A stretch of DNA of 8,571 bases from an uncultured Bacteroidales bacterium (GTDB lineage Bacteria; Bacteroidota; Bacteroidia; Bacteroidales; Bacteroidaceae), in contig CADCOX010000086.1 in assembly GCA_902803195.1 (NCBI GenBank), forward strand, positions 1-8,571. Reading direction: 5' to 3'. Both the position numbers and the translations under genes were made by a program. The notes beneath the pieces are model-generated. The model saw nothing but the letters and a program-made list of their open reading frames with translations. It had not been told where the DNA came from and did not search any database. This document shows positions 1 to 6,928 of the stretch, piece after piece; position 1 is the first letter of the stretch, and every line of letters starts with the position of its first letter.

Positions 1-173
1 ACGACGCCCAGGCTCGATGCGAAGTGGCCGGGGTTGTCGGAGAGCTCGTTGATGATATCCTGCCGCAGTTCGCGACAGACCTCGGGCAACTGCTCCAAGG
101 GCAGCTGACGGAGGTAAGCAGGCAACTTGATACGCTCCAAAAGTGGGTATTCTGATTGCTTATTTTCAGTCAT
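1..173 (-). CDS. dxs: 1-deoxy-D-xylulose-5-phosphate synthase, N-terminal fragment (runs off the window)
   Basis: This is the first 57 codons of a protein that continues beyond position 1. Dxs is a cytoplasmic thiamine-diphosphate enzyme that condenses pyruvate and glyceraldehyde-3-phosphate into DXP, the first step of the MEP isoprenoid pathway. The translation begins MTENKQSEYPLLERI and shows the Dxs N-terminal pattern: an L-x-x-L-P-x-E-x-L-P-x-V-C-R-E-L-R segment (about residues 22-37), then D-N-P-G-H-F-A-S-S-L-G-V (residues 46-57). The His at residue 50 corresponds to the conserved active-site His of the family GHFASxLG motif. The ATG at 173 is chosen because it gives the usual short N-terminal lead and lies about 18 bases downstream of a -7 promoter element. 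The gene is divergent from the GSCFA gene. Only about a tenth of a usual Dxs (roughly 620-640 residues) is visible, so the identity rests on this N-terminal motif alone. Confidence 0.87.
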   Translation of the reverse strand, partial: MTENKQSEYPLLERIKLPAYLRQLPLEQLPEVCRELRQDIINELSDNPGHFASSLGV

Positions 174-190
174 TGGATAGAAATTCGGGG

Positions 191-198
191 CAAAAGTA
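191..198 (-). promoter_or_regulatory. Bacteroidota -7 promoter element for dxs
   Basis: On the minus strand this reads TACTTTTG, an exact match to the Bacteroidota -7 consensus TAnnTTTG. It would place the transcription start about 14 bases upstream of the dxs ATG at 173. I found no good -33 TTTG box at the usual 19-21 base spacing, so the support is the -7 box, its orientation and its place in an AT-rich divergent spacer. Confidence 0.55.
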
Positions 199-241
199 AC
201 AATTTTTTGTCTTATGCGAGCATTTTCCAGACAAAAAGAAC

Positions 242-249
242 TAATTTTG
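242..249 (+). promoter_or_regulatory. -7 promoter element immediately before the GSCFA gene
   Basis: The plus strand reads TAATTTTG, an exact TAnnTTTG match that ends only four bases before the ATG at 254. If used in the standard geometry, transcription would begin at about 253-254 and the message would be leaderless. No convincing -33 box is present at normal spacing (TTTG at 206-209 is about 32 bases away), so another promoter may serve this gene. Confidence 0.4.
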
Positions 250-253
250 CGAC

Positions 254-1174
254 ATGAAACTGCAAACAACCGTAGAAATCACTCCCCTCGACCGCCCAAT
301 AGGACTCCGAAACCGCGTTGCTTTCATCGGCTCGTGCTTTGCCGAGAACATCGGAACGAAGATGCGCGAGAGTGGCCTCCCGGCCCTCGTGAATCCCTTC
401 GGCGTGCTCTACAATCCGCTGAGCATCCTGCAGGCGCTGACCCAGAACCCGATGTACGACGCGCTCTACTTCGAGGACGAGGACCATTGCTGGCACTCGT
501 GGTTAGCCGGCAGCAAGTTCAACTCATCATCGCTCGAGGCCTGCAAGGCGGGACTCCTCTCGGCGCGCGGCAAGCTCGTCGAATGGAATCCCGACACGCT
601 CGTCGTCACCCTCGGAACCAACCGCTACTACGAGCACACGGAGAGCCATCTGGCCGTAGGCAACTGTCACAAGCGGCCGCAGAGCGAGTTCGTGGAACGC
701 ACGCTCACGACGGAGCAATGCGTGGAGACGCTCGAGGCCATCTGCCGCCTCTTCAGCAACAGTCAGGTCATCCTGACCGTCTCGCCCTACCGCTACGCCA
801 AGTATGGCTTCCACGAGAGCCGCCTCTCCAAGGCCGTGCTGCTGCTGGCGGTCGAGGAACTCGTGCAGCGCCACCCCGAGCAGGTGCACTACTTCCCAGC
901 CTATGAGCTCCAACTCGACGAGCTGCGCGACTACCGCTTCTATGCGCCCGACATGCTGCATCCGTCGCCGCAAGCCATCGACTACATCTGGGAGCGCTTC
1001 GTCGACCTTTGGCTGGACTCGGAGGCGCACCGCTATCTTGTAGATTTCGAGCCGATTCGGCGTGCCCTCCAGCATCGCCCCGAAGAGCCCGACTCACCCG
1101 AGAGCAGGCGCTTTCGCGAGCAGACGCGCCAACGGCTGAGCGACCTCATGGCGAAATACAATATTGAATTGTAG
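254..1174 (+). CDS. GSCFA-domain protein (SGNH-hydrolase-like)
   Basis: A 306-residue protein of the GSCFA family, named for the motif visible at residues 26-30 (F-I-GSCFA-E-N-I-G). Other family-like blocks follow in order: TLGTN (119-123), SPYRY (177-181), an S-K-A-x-L-L-L-A segment (192-199), FPAYEL (214-219), then D-E-L-R-D-Y-R-F-Y (222-230) and DMLHPS (233-238). The D-x-x-H at 233-236 with the Ser of GSCFA (27) resembles the nucleophile and Asp/His pair of SGNH hydrolases, so an esterase or acyl-hydrolase activity is plausible; no reaction is established from this sequence. No signal peptide or membrane segment is seen, suggesting a cytoplasmic protein. The ATG at 254 puts the GSCFA motif about 25 residues in, as is usual for the family. 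It lies 205 bases upstream of murF-alr on the same strand with no terminator between, so co-transcription is likely and a cell-envelope role is a reasonable guess. Confidence 0.9.
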   Translation: MKLQTTVEITPLDRPIGLRNRVAFIGSCFAENIGTKMRESGLPALVNPFGVLYNPLSILQALTQNPMYDALYFEDEDHCWHSWLAGSKFNSSSLEACKAGLLSARGKLVEWNPDTLVVTLGTNRYYEHTESHLAVGNCHKRPQSEFVERTLTTEQCVETLEAICRLFSNSQVILTVSPYRYAKYGFHESRLSKAVLLLAVEELVQRHPEQVHYFPAYELQLDELRDYRFYAPDMLHPSPQAIDYIWERFVDLWLDSEAHRYLVDFEPIRRALQHRPEEPDSPESRRFREQTRQRLSDLMAKYNIEL

Positions 1175-1221
1175 ACGAAAACGACTCATCCGCTCGGACT
1201 CTGCTCGCTTCGCTTGCGAAG

Positions 1222-1253
1222 AACTCGTCAACTCGTCAACTTTTCAACCTCTC
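1222..1253 (+). repeat. Octamer tandem repeat, first run in the GSCFA/murF-alr spacer
   Basis: Four consecutive 8-bp units read AACTCGTC, AACTCGTC, AACTTTTC, AACCTCTC. Just upstream is a short hairpin, CTTCGC-TT-GCGAAG (1208-1221). A direct repeat TCCGCTCGG occurs at 1189-1197 and again at 1252-1260. The units share the AACnnnTC pattern of the later runs at 1338-1377 and 6720-6863. The stretch has no credible coding function. Confidence 0.8.
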
Positions 1254-1337
1254 CGCTCGGCTTTGCCGCTTCTTCTCAAGACCCACTACGTTCGAATGAG
1301 CGAACAAGTTTGAGCGCGAGCGACAGCGAGACTGAAG

Positions 1338-1377
1338 AACTTTTCAACTTTTCAACCTCTCAACTTTTCAACTTCAC
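1338..1377 (+). repeat. Octamer tandem repeat abutting the murF-alr start codon
   Basis: Five in-phase 8-bp units read AACTTTTC, AACTTTTC, AACCTCTC, AACTTTTC, AACTTCAC. The last ends two bases before the ATG at 1380, so the repeat itself fills the place where a ribosome-binding region would lie. No Shine-Dalgarno sequence is seen. Between this run and the one at 1222-1253 there is an inverted repeat GTTCG/CGAAC (1290-1294 and 1301-1305) and no TAnnTTTG element. Confidence 0.85.
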
Positions 1378-1379
1378 AT

Positions 1380-3881
1380 ATGACCTATCCTATATCCCTC
1401 ATTGCCACGCTCATTGGTGCTCACCGAGTAGGTGAGGCCGACACCCATATCGACTGGCTGCTCACGGACAGCCGCTCGCTGACCTTCCCCGAAGAGACCC
1501 TCTTCTTTGCCATTCGCACACAGAAGAACGACGGTCATCGCTACATACCCGAACTCTATCGCCGCGGCGTGCGAGCCTTCGTGGTCAGTCAGCTCCCCGA
1601 GCAGCCCGAGCCTGATGCCAACTACCTCGTCGTCACCTCGCCCCTGAAGGCCCTGCAACGATTGGCCGAGCGCCACCGCGAAGAATTCAACATCCCCATC
1701 ATCGGCATCACCGGCAGCAACGGCAAGACCATCGTCAAGGAATGGCTCTATCAGTTGCTGGCACCCGACTTCAACATCACGCGCTCGCCCCGCTCATGGA
1801 ACTCGCAGATTGGCGTGCCGCTGTCGGTGTGGCGATTGACCGAACAGACACAGCTCGGCATCTTCGAGGCTGGCATCAGCGAACCCGGCGAGATGAGTGC
1901 CCTCGAGGGCATCATCCAACCAACGATAGGCGTGCTCACCCACCTCGGCTCGGCCCATGACGAGAACTTCGCCGACCGCCACGAGAAATGCCGCGAGAAG
2001 CTGCGCCTGTTCCACAACTCGCGCGTCCTCATCTTCAACGCAGACGACCCGCTCATCAGCGAGTGCGTCGATGCGAGCGACTTCAAAGGCGAGCGCATAG
2101 GATGGACTATGCAGGAATTCATGCCGCTCATCGACCTGCTGCCCACCGACGACGCCGCCAGCCGCGAGGATGCTATCCACTGCGCCTGCGTCTGCCGCTA
2201 CCTGGGGCTCGACGACGACGTCATCCGCGAACGCATCGCTCACCTCGAGCCCGTGGCCATGCGCCTCGAAGTCAAGGAGGGACGCGCCGGCTGTACACTC
2301 ATCACCGACACTTGCAACAACGACCTCGGCTCGCTCGAGATTGCCCTCGACTTCATGCGACGCCGACCCGAAGGCAGCAACCGACGGCGCACGCTCATCC
2401 TCTCTGACATCAAGCAGTCGGGACTCAACCTGACCGAACTCTACCATCAAGTAGCCGGCCTCGTCAAGGAGTACGGAGTGGACGAGCTCATCGGCATCGG
2501 ACGCGAGATCAGCTCGGGCATGATGTGCGTTGCCGAGGACCTGCGCCCCGCAGCCTTGAAGCTCTTCGACTCGGTCGAGCAGTTCCTGAGCAGCCCCGCT
2601 CCGCAGGCCATCCACGACGGCATCGTACTCATCAAAGGCTCGCGCCAGGCGCGCTTCGACCGCATTGCCGACGCACTCGTTCAGAAGGTCCATGAGACCA
2701 TCCTCGAGGTCAACCTCTCGGCTGTCATCGACAACCTCAACTACTACCGCTCCTTCATGCGCCCCGAGACGAAGATGGTTTGCATGGTTAAAGCCTCGGC
2801 CTATGGAGCAGGAGCCGTCGAGATAGCCAAGACGCTGCAAGACCACCGCGTCGACTACTTGGCTGTGGCCGTGGCCGACGAGGGCGTCGAACTGCGCCGC
2901 GCCGGCATCACCTCCAACATCATGATCATGAATCCCGAGATGAGCAGCTTCAGGATGCTCTTCGAGTACCACCTCGAGCCCGAGGTCTACAGCTTCCGAC
3001 TTCTCGACGCCCTCATCCGCGCCGCTGAGCACGAAGGCATCACCGCCTTCCCCATCCACCTCAAGCTGGACACCGGCATGCACCGCCTCGGCTTCGACCC
3101 TAAGCACGACCTGCCCCAACTCATCGACCGCCTCCACGCGCAGAAAGCGCTCATCCCGCGTTCCGTCTTCAGCCATTTTGTAGGTTCGGACAGCGAGGAC
3201 TTCGACGCCTTCTCCAACCAGCAATGGCAGCTCTTCCTCGAGGCCACTGCTCGCCTGCAAGAGGCTTTCCCCCACCCCATCCTGCGCCATATCTGCAACT
3301 CAGCCGGCATCGAACACTTCCCCGAGCGGCATTGCGAGATGGTACGTCTCGGACTCGGACTCTATGGCGTAGACCCCTTGGCGGGCGACAAACTGAAAGC
3401 CGCTCAAGCTGCATCCGACAGTTCACAAAGCATTGCACAAGCACCATCGTCCATTGTCCATTCTCCATTGTCCACTGTCCATTCCCCATTGACTCCCATC
3501 TCCACGCTCAAAACAACCATCCTGCAGATTCATGACGTACCAGCCAATGAGACAGTAGGCTATTCACGCAAAGGACATCTGACCCGCGACAGCCGCATCG
3601 CCGCCCTGCCTATCGGCTATGCCGACGGCCTCAATCGCCACTTGGGCAATGGACATGCCTACTGCCTCGTCAACGGCAAGCGAGCCCCCTATATCGGCAA
3701 TATCTGCATGGATGTCTGCATGATAGACGTCACCGATATCGACTGCAAGGAGGGCGACACGGCCGTCATCTTTGGCCCCGAACTCCATCCCAGCCTCCTC
3801 GCCGCCGCCATCGACACCATCCCCTACGAGATTCTCACCTCCGTCTCGCCCCGCGTCAAACGCGTCTACTACGTCGACTGA
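1380..3881 (+). CDS. murF-alr: Bifunctional UDP-MurNAc-tripeptide:D-Ala-D-Ala ligase / alanine racemase
   Basis: An 833-residue fusion of two cytoplasmic peptidoglycan enzymes. Residues 1 to about 435 are MurF, which ligates D-Ala-D-Ala to the UDP-MurNAc-tripeptide using ATP. Visible are the P-loop GITGSNGKT (109-117, Lys116), N-S-Q-I-G-V-P-L, FEAGISEPGE, FNADD and IKGS (418-421) near the end of the ligase. From about residue 443 (EVNLSAVIDNLNYY) it is a PLP fold-III alanine racemase: PLP lysine 471 in MVKASAYGAG, KLDTGMHRLG (Lys562, Arg569), LGLGLYG, the catalytic Tyr728 in VGYSRKG, PIGYADG and GNICMDVCMIDVT. The two enzymes join with almost no linker. The fused arrangement is known in Bacteroidota. 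The oddity is a low-complexity insertion at about residues 672-708, between LGLGLYGVDPLAGDKLK and LKTTILQIHDVPANETVGY. It includes SIVHSPL followed by STVHSPL, encoded by heptamer repeats. Both sets of catalytic residues are intact. The start is supported by the typical MurF N-terminus. Confidence 0.96.
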   Translation: MTYPISLIATLIGAHRVGEADTHIDWLLTDSRSLTFPEETLFFAIRTQKNDGHRYIPELYRRGVRAFVVSQLPEQPEPDANYLVVTSPLKALQRLAERHREEFNIPIIGITGSNGKTIVKEWLYQLLAPDFNITRSPRSWNSQIGVPLSVWRLTEQTQLGIFEAGISEPGEMSALEGIIQPTIGVLTHLGSAHDENFADRHEKCREKLRLFHNSRVLIFNADDPLISECVDASDFKGERIGWTMQEFMPLIDLLPTDDAASREDAIHCACVCRYLGLDDDVIRERIAHLEPVAMRLEVKEGRAGCTLITDTCNNDLGSLEIALDFMRRRPEGSNRRRTLILSDIKQSGLNLTELYHQVAGLVKEYGVDELIGIGREISSGMMCVAEDLRPAALKLFDSVEQFLSSPAPQAIHDGIVLIKGSRQARFDRIADALVQKVHETILEVNLSAVIDNLNYYRSFMRPETKMVCMVKASAYGAGAVEIAKTLQDHRVDYLAVAVADEGVELRRAGITSNIMIMNPEMSSFRMLFEYHLEPEVYSFRLLDALIRAAEHEGITAFPIHLKLDTGMHRLGFDPKHDLPQLIDRLHAQKALIPRSVFSHFVGSDSEDFDAFSNQQWQLFLEATARLQEAFPHPILRHICNSAGIEHFPERHCEMVRLGLGLYGVDPLAGDKLKAAQAASDSSQSIAQAPSSIVHSPLSTVHSPLTPISTLKTTILQIHDVPANETVGYSRKGHLTRDSRIAALPIGYADGLNRHLGNGHAYCLVNGKRAPYIGNICMDVCMIDVTDIDCKEGDTAVIFGPELHPSLLAAAIDTIPYEILTSVSPRVKRVYYVD
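3450..3491 (+). repeat. In-frame heptamer tandem repeat inside the alr half of murF-alr
   Basis: Six 7-bp units read TCCATTG, TCCATTC, TCCATTG, TCCACTG, TCCATTC, CCCATTG. They total 42 bp, exactly 14 codons, and encode residues 691-704 as SIVHSPL plus STVHSPL. The repeat is the core of a low-complexity insertion that is absent from typical alanine racemases, which pass almost directly from LYG-x-x-P to the LKTxIxQI strand. The reading frame survives because the unit number is a multiple of three. Confidence 0.88.
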
Positions 3882-3891
3882 TGCGCATCAG
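3878..3891. repeat. 14-bp perfect palindrome over the murF-alr stop codon
   Basis: CTGATGCGCATCAG is a perfect 14-bp palindrome that contains the TGA stop of murF-alr (3879-3881). As an RNA hairpin it would have almost no loop and no T-tract follows, so it does not look like an intrinsic terminator. A protein-binding site or chance are the alternatives. Confidence 0.6.
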
Positions 3892-3947
3892 GTCAAGAGC
3901 CTACGGTGCCACACGCGAGTATCATTATTGATACAAGCCTGAGCGAA

Positions 3948-4049
3948 TATACGCGAAGCCCTTCACGTACTATACGCTAAGCCCTTTACGTATATACGCG
4001 CAAGCCCTCACGTACTATACGCGTAAGCCCCTGCCTATATATGCGCAAA
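3948..4049. repeat. Tandem array of 22/23-bp units with palindromic junctions
   Basis: Four units of 23, 22, 23 and 22 bp (3948-3970, 3971-3992, 3993-4015, 4016-4037) and a decayed fifth share the core TATACGC-n-AAGCCC followed by CACGTA or a variant. Units 1+2 and 3+4 form a 45-bp higher-order period. Each internal junction is a small palindrome: CGTA-CTA-TACG at 3966-3976, CGTATATACG at 3989-3998 and CGTA-CTA-TACG at 4011-4021. They are spaced 23 and 22 bp, close to two helical turns. Confidence 0.8.
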
Positions 4050-4143
4050 TGGACATCAATAGAGCATTGAACAAGGAGATAATACAGCCATTGACCCTTC
4101 CCCCGTTAGCGATGTCGGAAACGGCCTCAAGCGCTCGATAGCG

Positions 4144-4164
4144 CTCGGCGATTTTGTCGCCGAG
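4144..4164. repeat. Perfect 8-bp-stem hairpin in the murF-alr/kbl spacer
   Basis: CTCGGCGA, a 5-base loop TTTTG, then TCGCCGAG. The stem is GC-rich and perfect, but the following bases (TAAACC) are not a T-tract. It could be an RNA 3'-end structure for the murF-alr message or a remnant of a repeat element; its function is unknown. Confidence 0.6.
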
Positions 4165-4204
4165 TAAACCTCACCCGGCAGCGCTATTATTGCCTAAAAC
4201 AAAG

Positions 4205-4250
4205 CACCGCAAATGCGCGCATGGACTGCGCTGCATTTGCGGTGTTTCTT
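4205..4250. terminator. Probable bidirectional Rho-independent terminator between murF-alr and kbl
   Basis: A 12-bp perfect stem CACCGCAAATGC/GCATTTGCGGTG (4205-4216 and 4233-4244) encloses an inner GCGC/GCGC stem (4217-4220 and 4228-4231) with a 7-base loop and one bulged T. On the plus strand it is followed by TTTCTT, and on the minus strand by a CTTTGTTTTA stretch. It lies about 320 bases after the murF-alr stop and about 80 bases after the kbl stop, fitting a terminator shared by convergent genes. The T-tracts are imperfect. Confidence 0.75.
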
Positions 4251-4332
4251 GTACAGACGGAGCGGCATGAGCGGCTGAAGCCAGCTGACGCTTTAGCTCG
4301 CCACAGGAGTTATGCTGCGACCTTGGCAACGG

Positions 4333-5520
<1,188 letters not shown>

Positions 5521-5584
5521 GAGACGATGAGTTTTAAAGTTCGATGAGTGAAAGTTGATGTTAATGAGTTAGTCTTTCAGGCTG

Positions 5585-5592
5585 CAAAGTTA
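5585..5592 (-). promoter_or_regulatory. -7 promoter element for kbl
   Basis: On the minus strand this reads TAACTTTG, an exact TAnnTTTG match. It predicts a transcription start near 5580 and a leader of about 60 bases before the kbl ATG at 5520. Only a weak -33-like TTTC lies upstream. Confidence 0.6.
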
Positions 5593-5639
5593 ATGGTTTT
5601 TGGGACTTAATTGCAGAAAGAGGGCAGAAAAAAGGATTA

Positions 5640-5676
5640 TTTAGGCGTTTTCATGAAAAAACTTGCCCGTTTAGGC
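5640..5676. repeat. Direct repeat upstream of the threonine dehydrogenase promoter
   Basis: TTTAGGC occurs at 5640-5646 and again at 5670-5676, with similar following bases (GTTTTCA and CTTTCA). The copies are exactly 30 bp apart, roughly three helical turns, and lie between the two divergent -7 elements. This suits an operator or activator site, but two short copies can arise by chance. Confidence 0.35.
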
Positions 5677-5697
5677 CTTTCACGTTCAACTTTTCGT

Positions 5698-5705
5698 TAT
5701 CTTTG
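5698..5705 (+). promoter_or_regulatory. -7 promoter element for the threonine dehydrogenase gene
   Basis: The plus strand reads TATCTTTG, an exact TAnnTTTG match. It predicts a start of transcription at about 5709-5712 and a leader of some 47-50 bases before the ATG at 5759. No strong -33 TTTG is seen at 19-21 bases. Confidence 0.6.
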
Positions 5706-5758
5706 TGGCCACAAAAACAAATGTATGATTCTATAAACAAACTTACCCAATCTCTTTT

Positions 5759-6715
5759 ATGAAGAATATTCTCGTTATCGGCTCTACGGGCCAGATTGGC
5801 TCGGAACTCACCACTGAGTTGAGGAAACGTTATGGAGGCGAGCATGTCGTTGCAGGTTACATCCCTGGTGCTGAGCCCAAGGGCGAACTGGCTGCCGGTG
5901 GTCCCTCGGCCATCGCCGATGTGACGAATGGCGAACAAATGGCTGCCGTCGTCCGCGAACACAAGGTTGATACCATCTACAATCTGGCTGCCCTGCTGAG
6001 TGTAGTAGCCGAGCAAAAGCCGAAGCTGGCGTGGAAGATTGGCATCGACGGACTGTGGAACGTGCTTGAAGTGGCCCGCGAAAACCATTGCGCCGTCTTC
6101 ACGCCCTCGAGCATCGGCAGTTTCGGTCCCAGCACCCCTCACGAACTGACACCCCAGGATACCGTTCAGCGCCCGAAGACCATCTATGGCGTGTCGAAGG
6201 TGACAACGGAGTTGCTCTCTGACTACTATTTTACGAAATACGGCGTCGACACACGTTCTGTGCGCTTCCCCGGTCTTATCAGCTACGTCACCCCTCCGGG
6301 CGGCGGGACAACCGACTATGCCGTGGACATCTTCTACGCAGCTGTGCGCGGCGAGACCTTCGTATGTCCCATCGCTGAGGGTACGCGCATGGACATGATG
6401 TATATGCCCGACGGACTGCGCGCTGCCATCGAACTGATGGAAGCCAACCCCGACAAACTCATCCACCGCAATGGCTTCAACGTGACTGCCATGAGTTTCC
6501 CGCCCGAGAAGATTTATGCTGAGATCAAGCGCCGCGTCCCCGAATTCAAGATGGTTTATGACGTAGACCCCTTGAAGCAAGCCATCGCCGAGAGTTGGCC
6601 CGACAGCCTTGACGACAGCGCTGCCCGCGAGGAATGGGGTTGGCGTCCTAACTTCGGCATTGGCGCCATGACCCGCGACATGCTGGAGAAACTCAGCAAG
6701 AAGCTGCTGGGGTAA
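5759..6715 (+). CDS. tdh: L-threonine 3-dehydrogenase, short-chain dehydrogenase (epimerase-like) type
   Basis: A 318-residue NAD-dependent enzyme of the extended SDR / UDP-glucose-4-epimerase-like superfamily. The zinc-independent threonine dehydrogenase branch oxidises L-threonine to 2-amino-3-ketobutyrate in the cytoplasm. The N-terminal Rossmann motif GSTGQIG (8-14) binds NAD. The block FTPSSIGSFGP (114-124) matches the branch pattern PSxIGxFGP, and Tyr143 and Lys147 form the catalytic YxxxK in TIYGVSK. R-S-V-R-F-P-G-L-I-S-Y with the following PPGGGTTDYAVDIFY is highly characteristic of this branch rather than of sugar epimerases. Length is normal. The start ATG at 5759 places the glycine motif at residue 8, as expected. 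The divergent neighbour kbl encodes the next enzyme, which strongly supports the substrate assignment. The gene ends just before an octamer repeat array and a strong terminator. Confidence 0.93.
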   Translation: MKNILVIGSTGQIGSELTTELRKRYGGEHVVAGYIPGAEPKGELAAGGPSAIADVTNGEQMAAVVREHKVDTIYNLAALLSVVAEQKPKLAWKIGIDGLWNVLEVARENHCAVFTPSSIGSFGPSTPHELTPQDTVQRPKTIYGVSKVTTELLSDYYFTKYGVDTRSVRFPGLISYVTPPGGGTTDYAVDIFYAAVRGETFVCPIAEGTRMDMMYMPDGLRAAIELMEANPDKLIHRNGFNVTAMSFPPEKIYAEIKRRVPEFKMVYDVDPLKQAIAESWPDSLDDSAAREEWGWRPNFGIGAMTRDMLEKLSKKLLG

Positions 6716-6719
6716 CGGA

Positions 6720-6863
6720 GTTTCGATGTCTCGATGTCTCGGGATTTCGACATTTCGGCATTTCGATATTTCGGGATTTCGATATTTCGGCATTTCGACA
6801 TCTCGACTTCTCAACTTCTCAACTTCTCAACTTCTCAACTTCTCAACTTCTCAACTTCTCGAA
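6720..6863 (+). repeat. Octamer tandem array of about 17 units after tdh
   Basis: Every unit is exactly 8 bp and in phase from 6720. The first eleven units (6720-6807) are variants of ATTTCGAT: GTTTCGAT, GTCTCGAT, GTCTCGGG, then ATTTCGAC, ATTTCGGC, ATTTCGAT, ATTTCGGG and so on, with ATCTCGAC as transition. Six identical TTCTCAAC units follow (6808-6855), then a final TTCTCGAA (6856-6863). The array begins five bases after the tdh stop and ends beside the terminator stem, so it would be the transcribed 3' untranslated region. Open frames across it encode only repetitive peptides and are not genes. Confidence 0.9.
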
Positions 6864-6866
6864 AAC

Positions 6867-6900
6867 AAAAAACAAGCGGAGGCTCCTCCGCTTGTTTTTT
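6867..6900. terminator. Strong bidirectional Rho-independent terminator
   Basis: A near-perfect palindrome: six A residues plus CAAGCGGAGG, a 2-base centre CT, then CCTCCGCTTG plus six T residues. In RNA the centre would open to a small loop over a GC-rich stem, with a U-tract in both orientations. It lies between convergent tdh (ends 6715) and the PF14262-like gene (ends 6929), and serves both. Confidence 0.93.
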
Positions 6901-6928
6901 ATTGCCCGCCTCTTGAGGCTCGTCTCCG

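Larger units (their letters stand above)
3882..4332. other. Gene-free spacer between convergent murF-alr and kbl
   Basis: This 451-bp region has no convincing gene. From left to right it holds an inverted repeat GTATCA-TTAT-TGATAC (3919-3934), the 22/23-bp tandem array (3948 to about 4049), three copies of the palindromic hexamer AGCGCT (4130-4135, 4140-4145, 4180-4185), a perfect hairpin (4144-4164) and the probable terminator (4205-4250). The last 80 bases before the kbl stop show nothing recognisable. The two flanking genes point at each other, so the region would form their 3' ends. Confidence 0.7.

Noticed and set aside
1794..3290. A 498-codon open frame antisense to murF-alr
   Set aside because: It lies wholly opposite a well-supported gene with intact MurF and Alr motifs, its product has no recognisable domain, and GC-rich third positions in the real gene keep the antisense frame open.
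3948..4049. Possible CRISPR array
   Set aside because: Units are contiguous at 22-23 bp with no unique spacers of 30 bp or more and no cas genes nearby; it is a plain tandem repeat.
4049..4141. A 30-codon frame (ATG at 4049, TAG at 4139-4141)
   Set aside because: It begins inside the tandem array, has no ribosome-binding or promoter signal suited to it, and its peptide resembles nothing I know; it is too short to support.
5651..6814. A 387-codon minus-strand frame opposite tdh
   Set aside because: It starts in the octamer repeat array (its N-terminus is a repetitive peptide) and otherwise mirrors tdh; no domain is recognisable.
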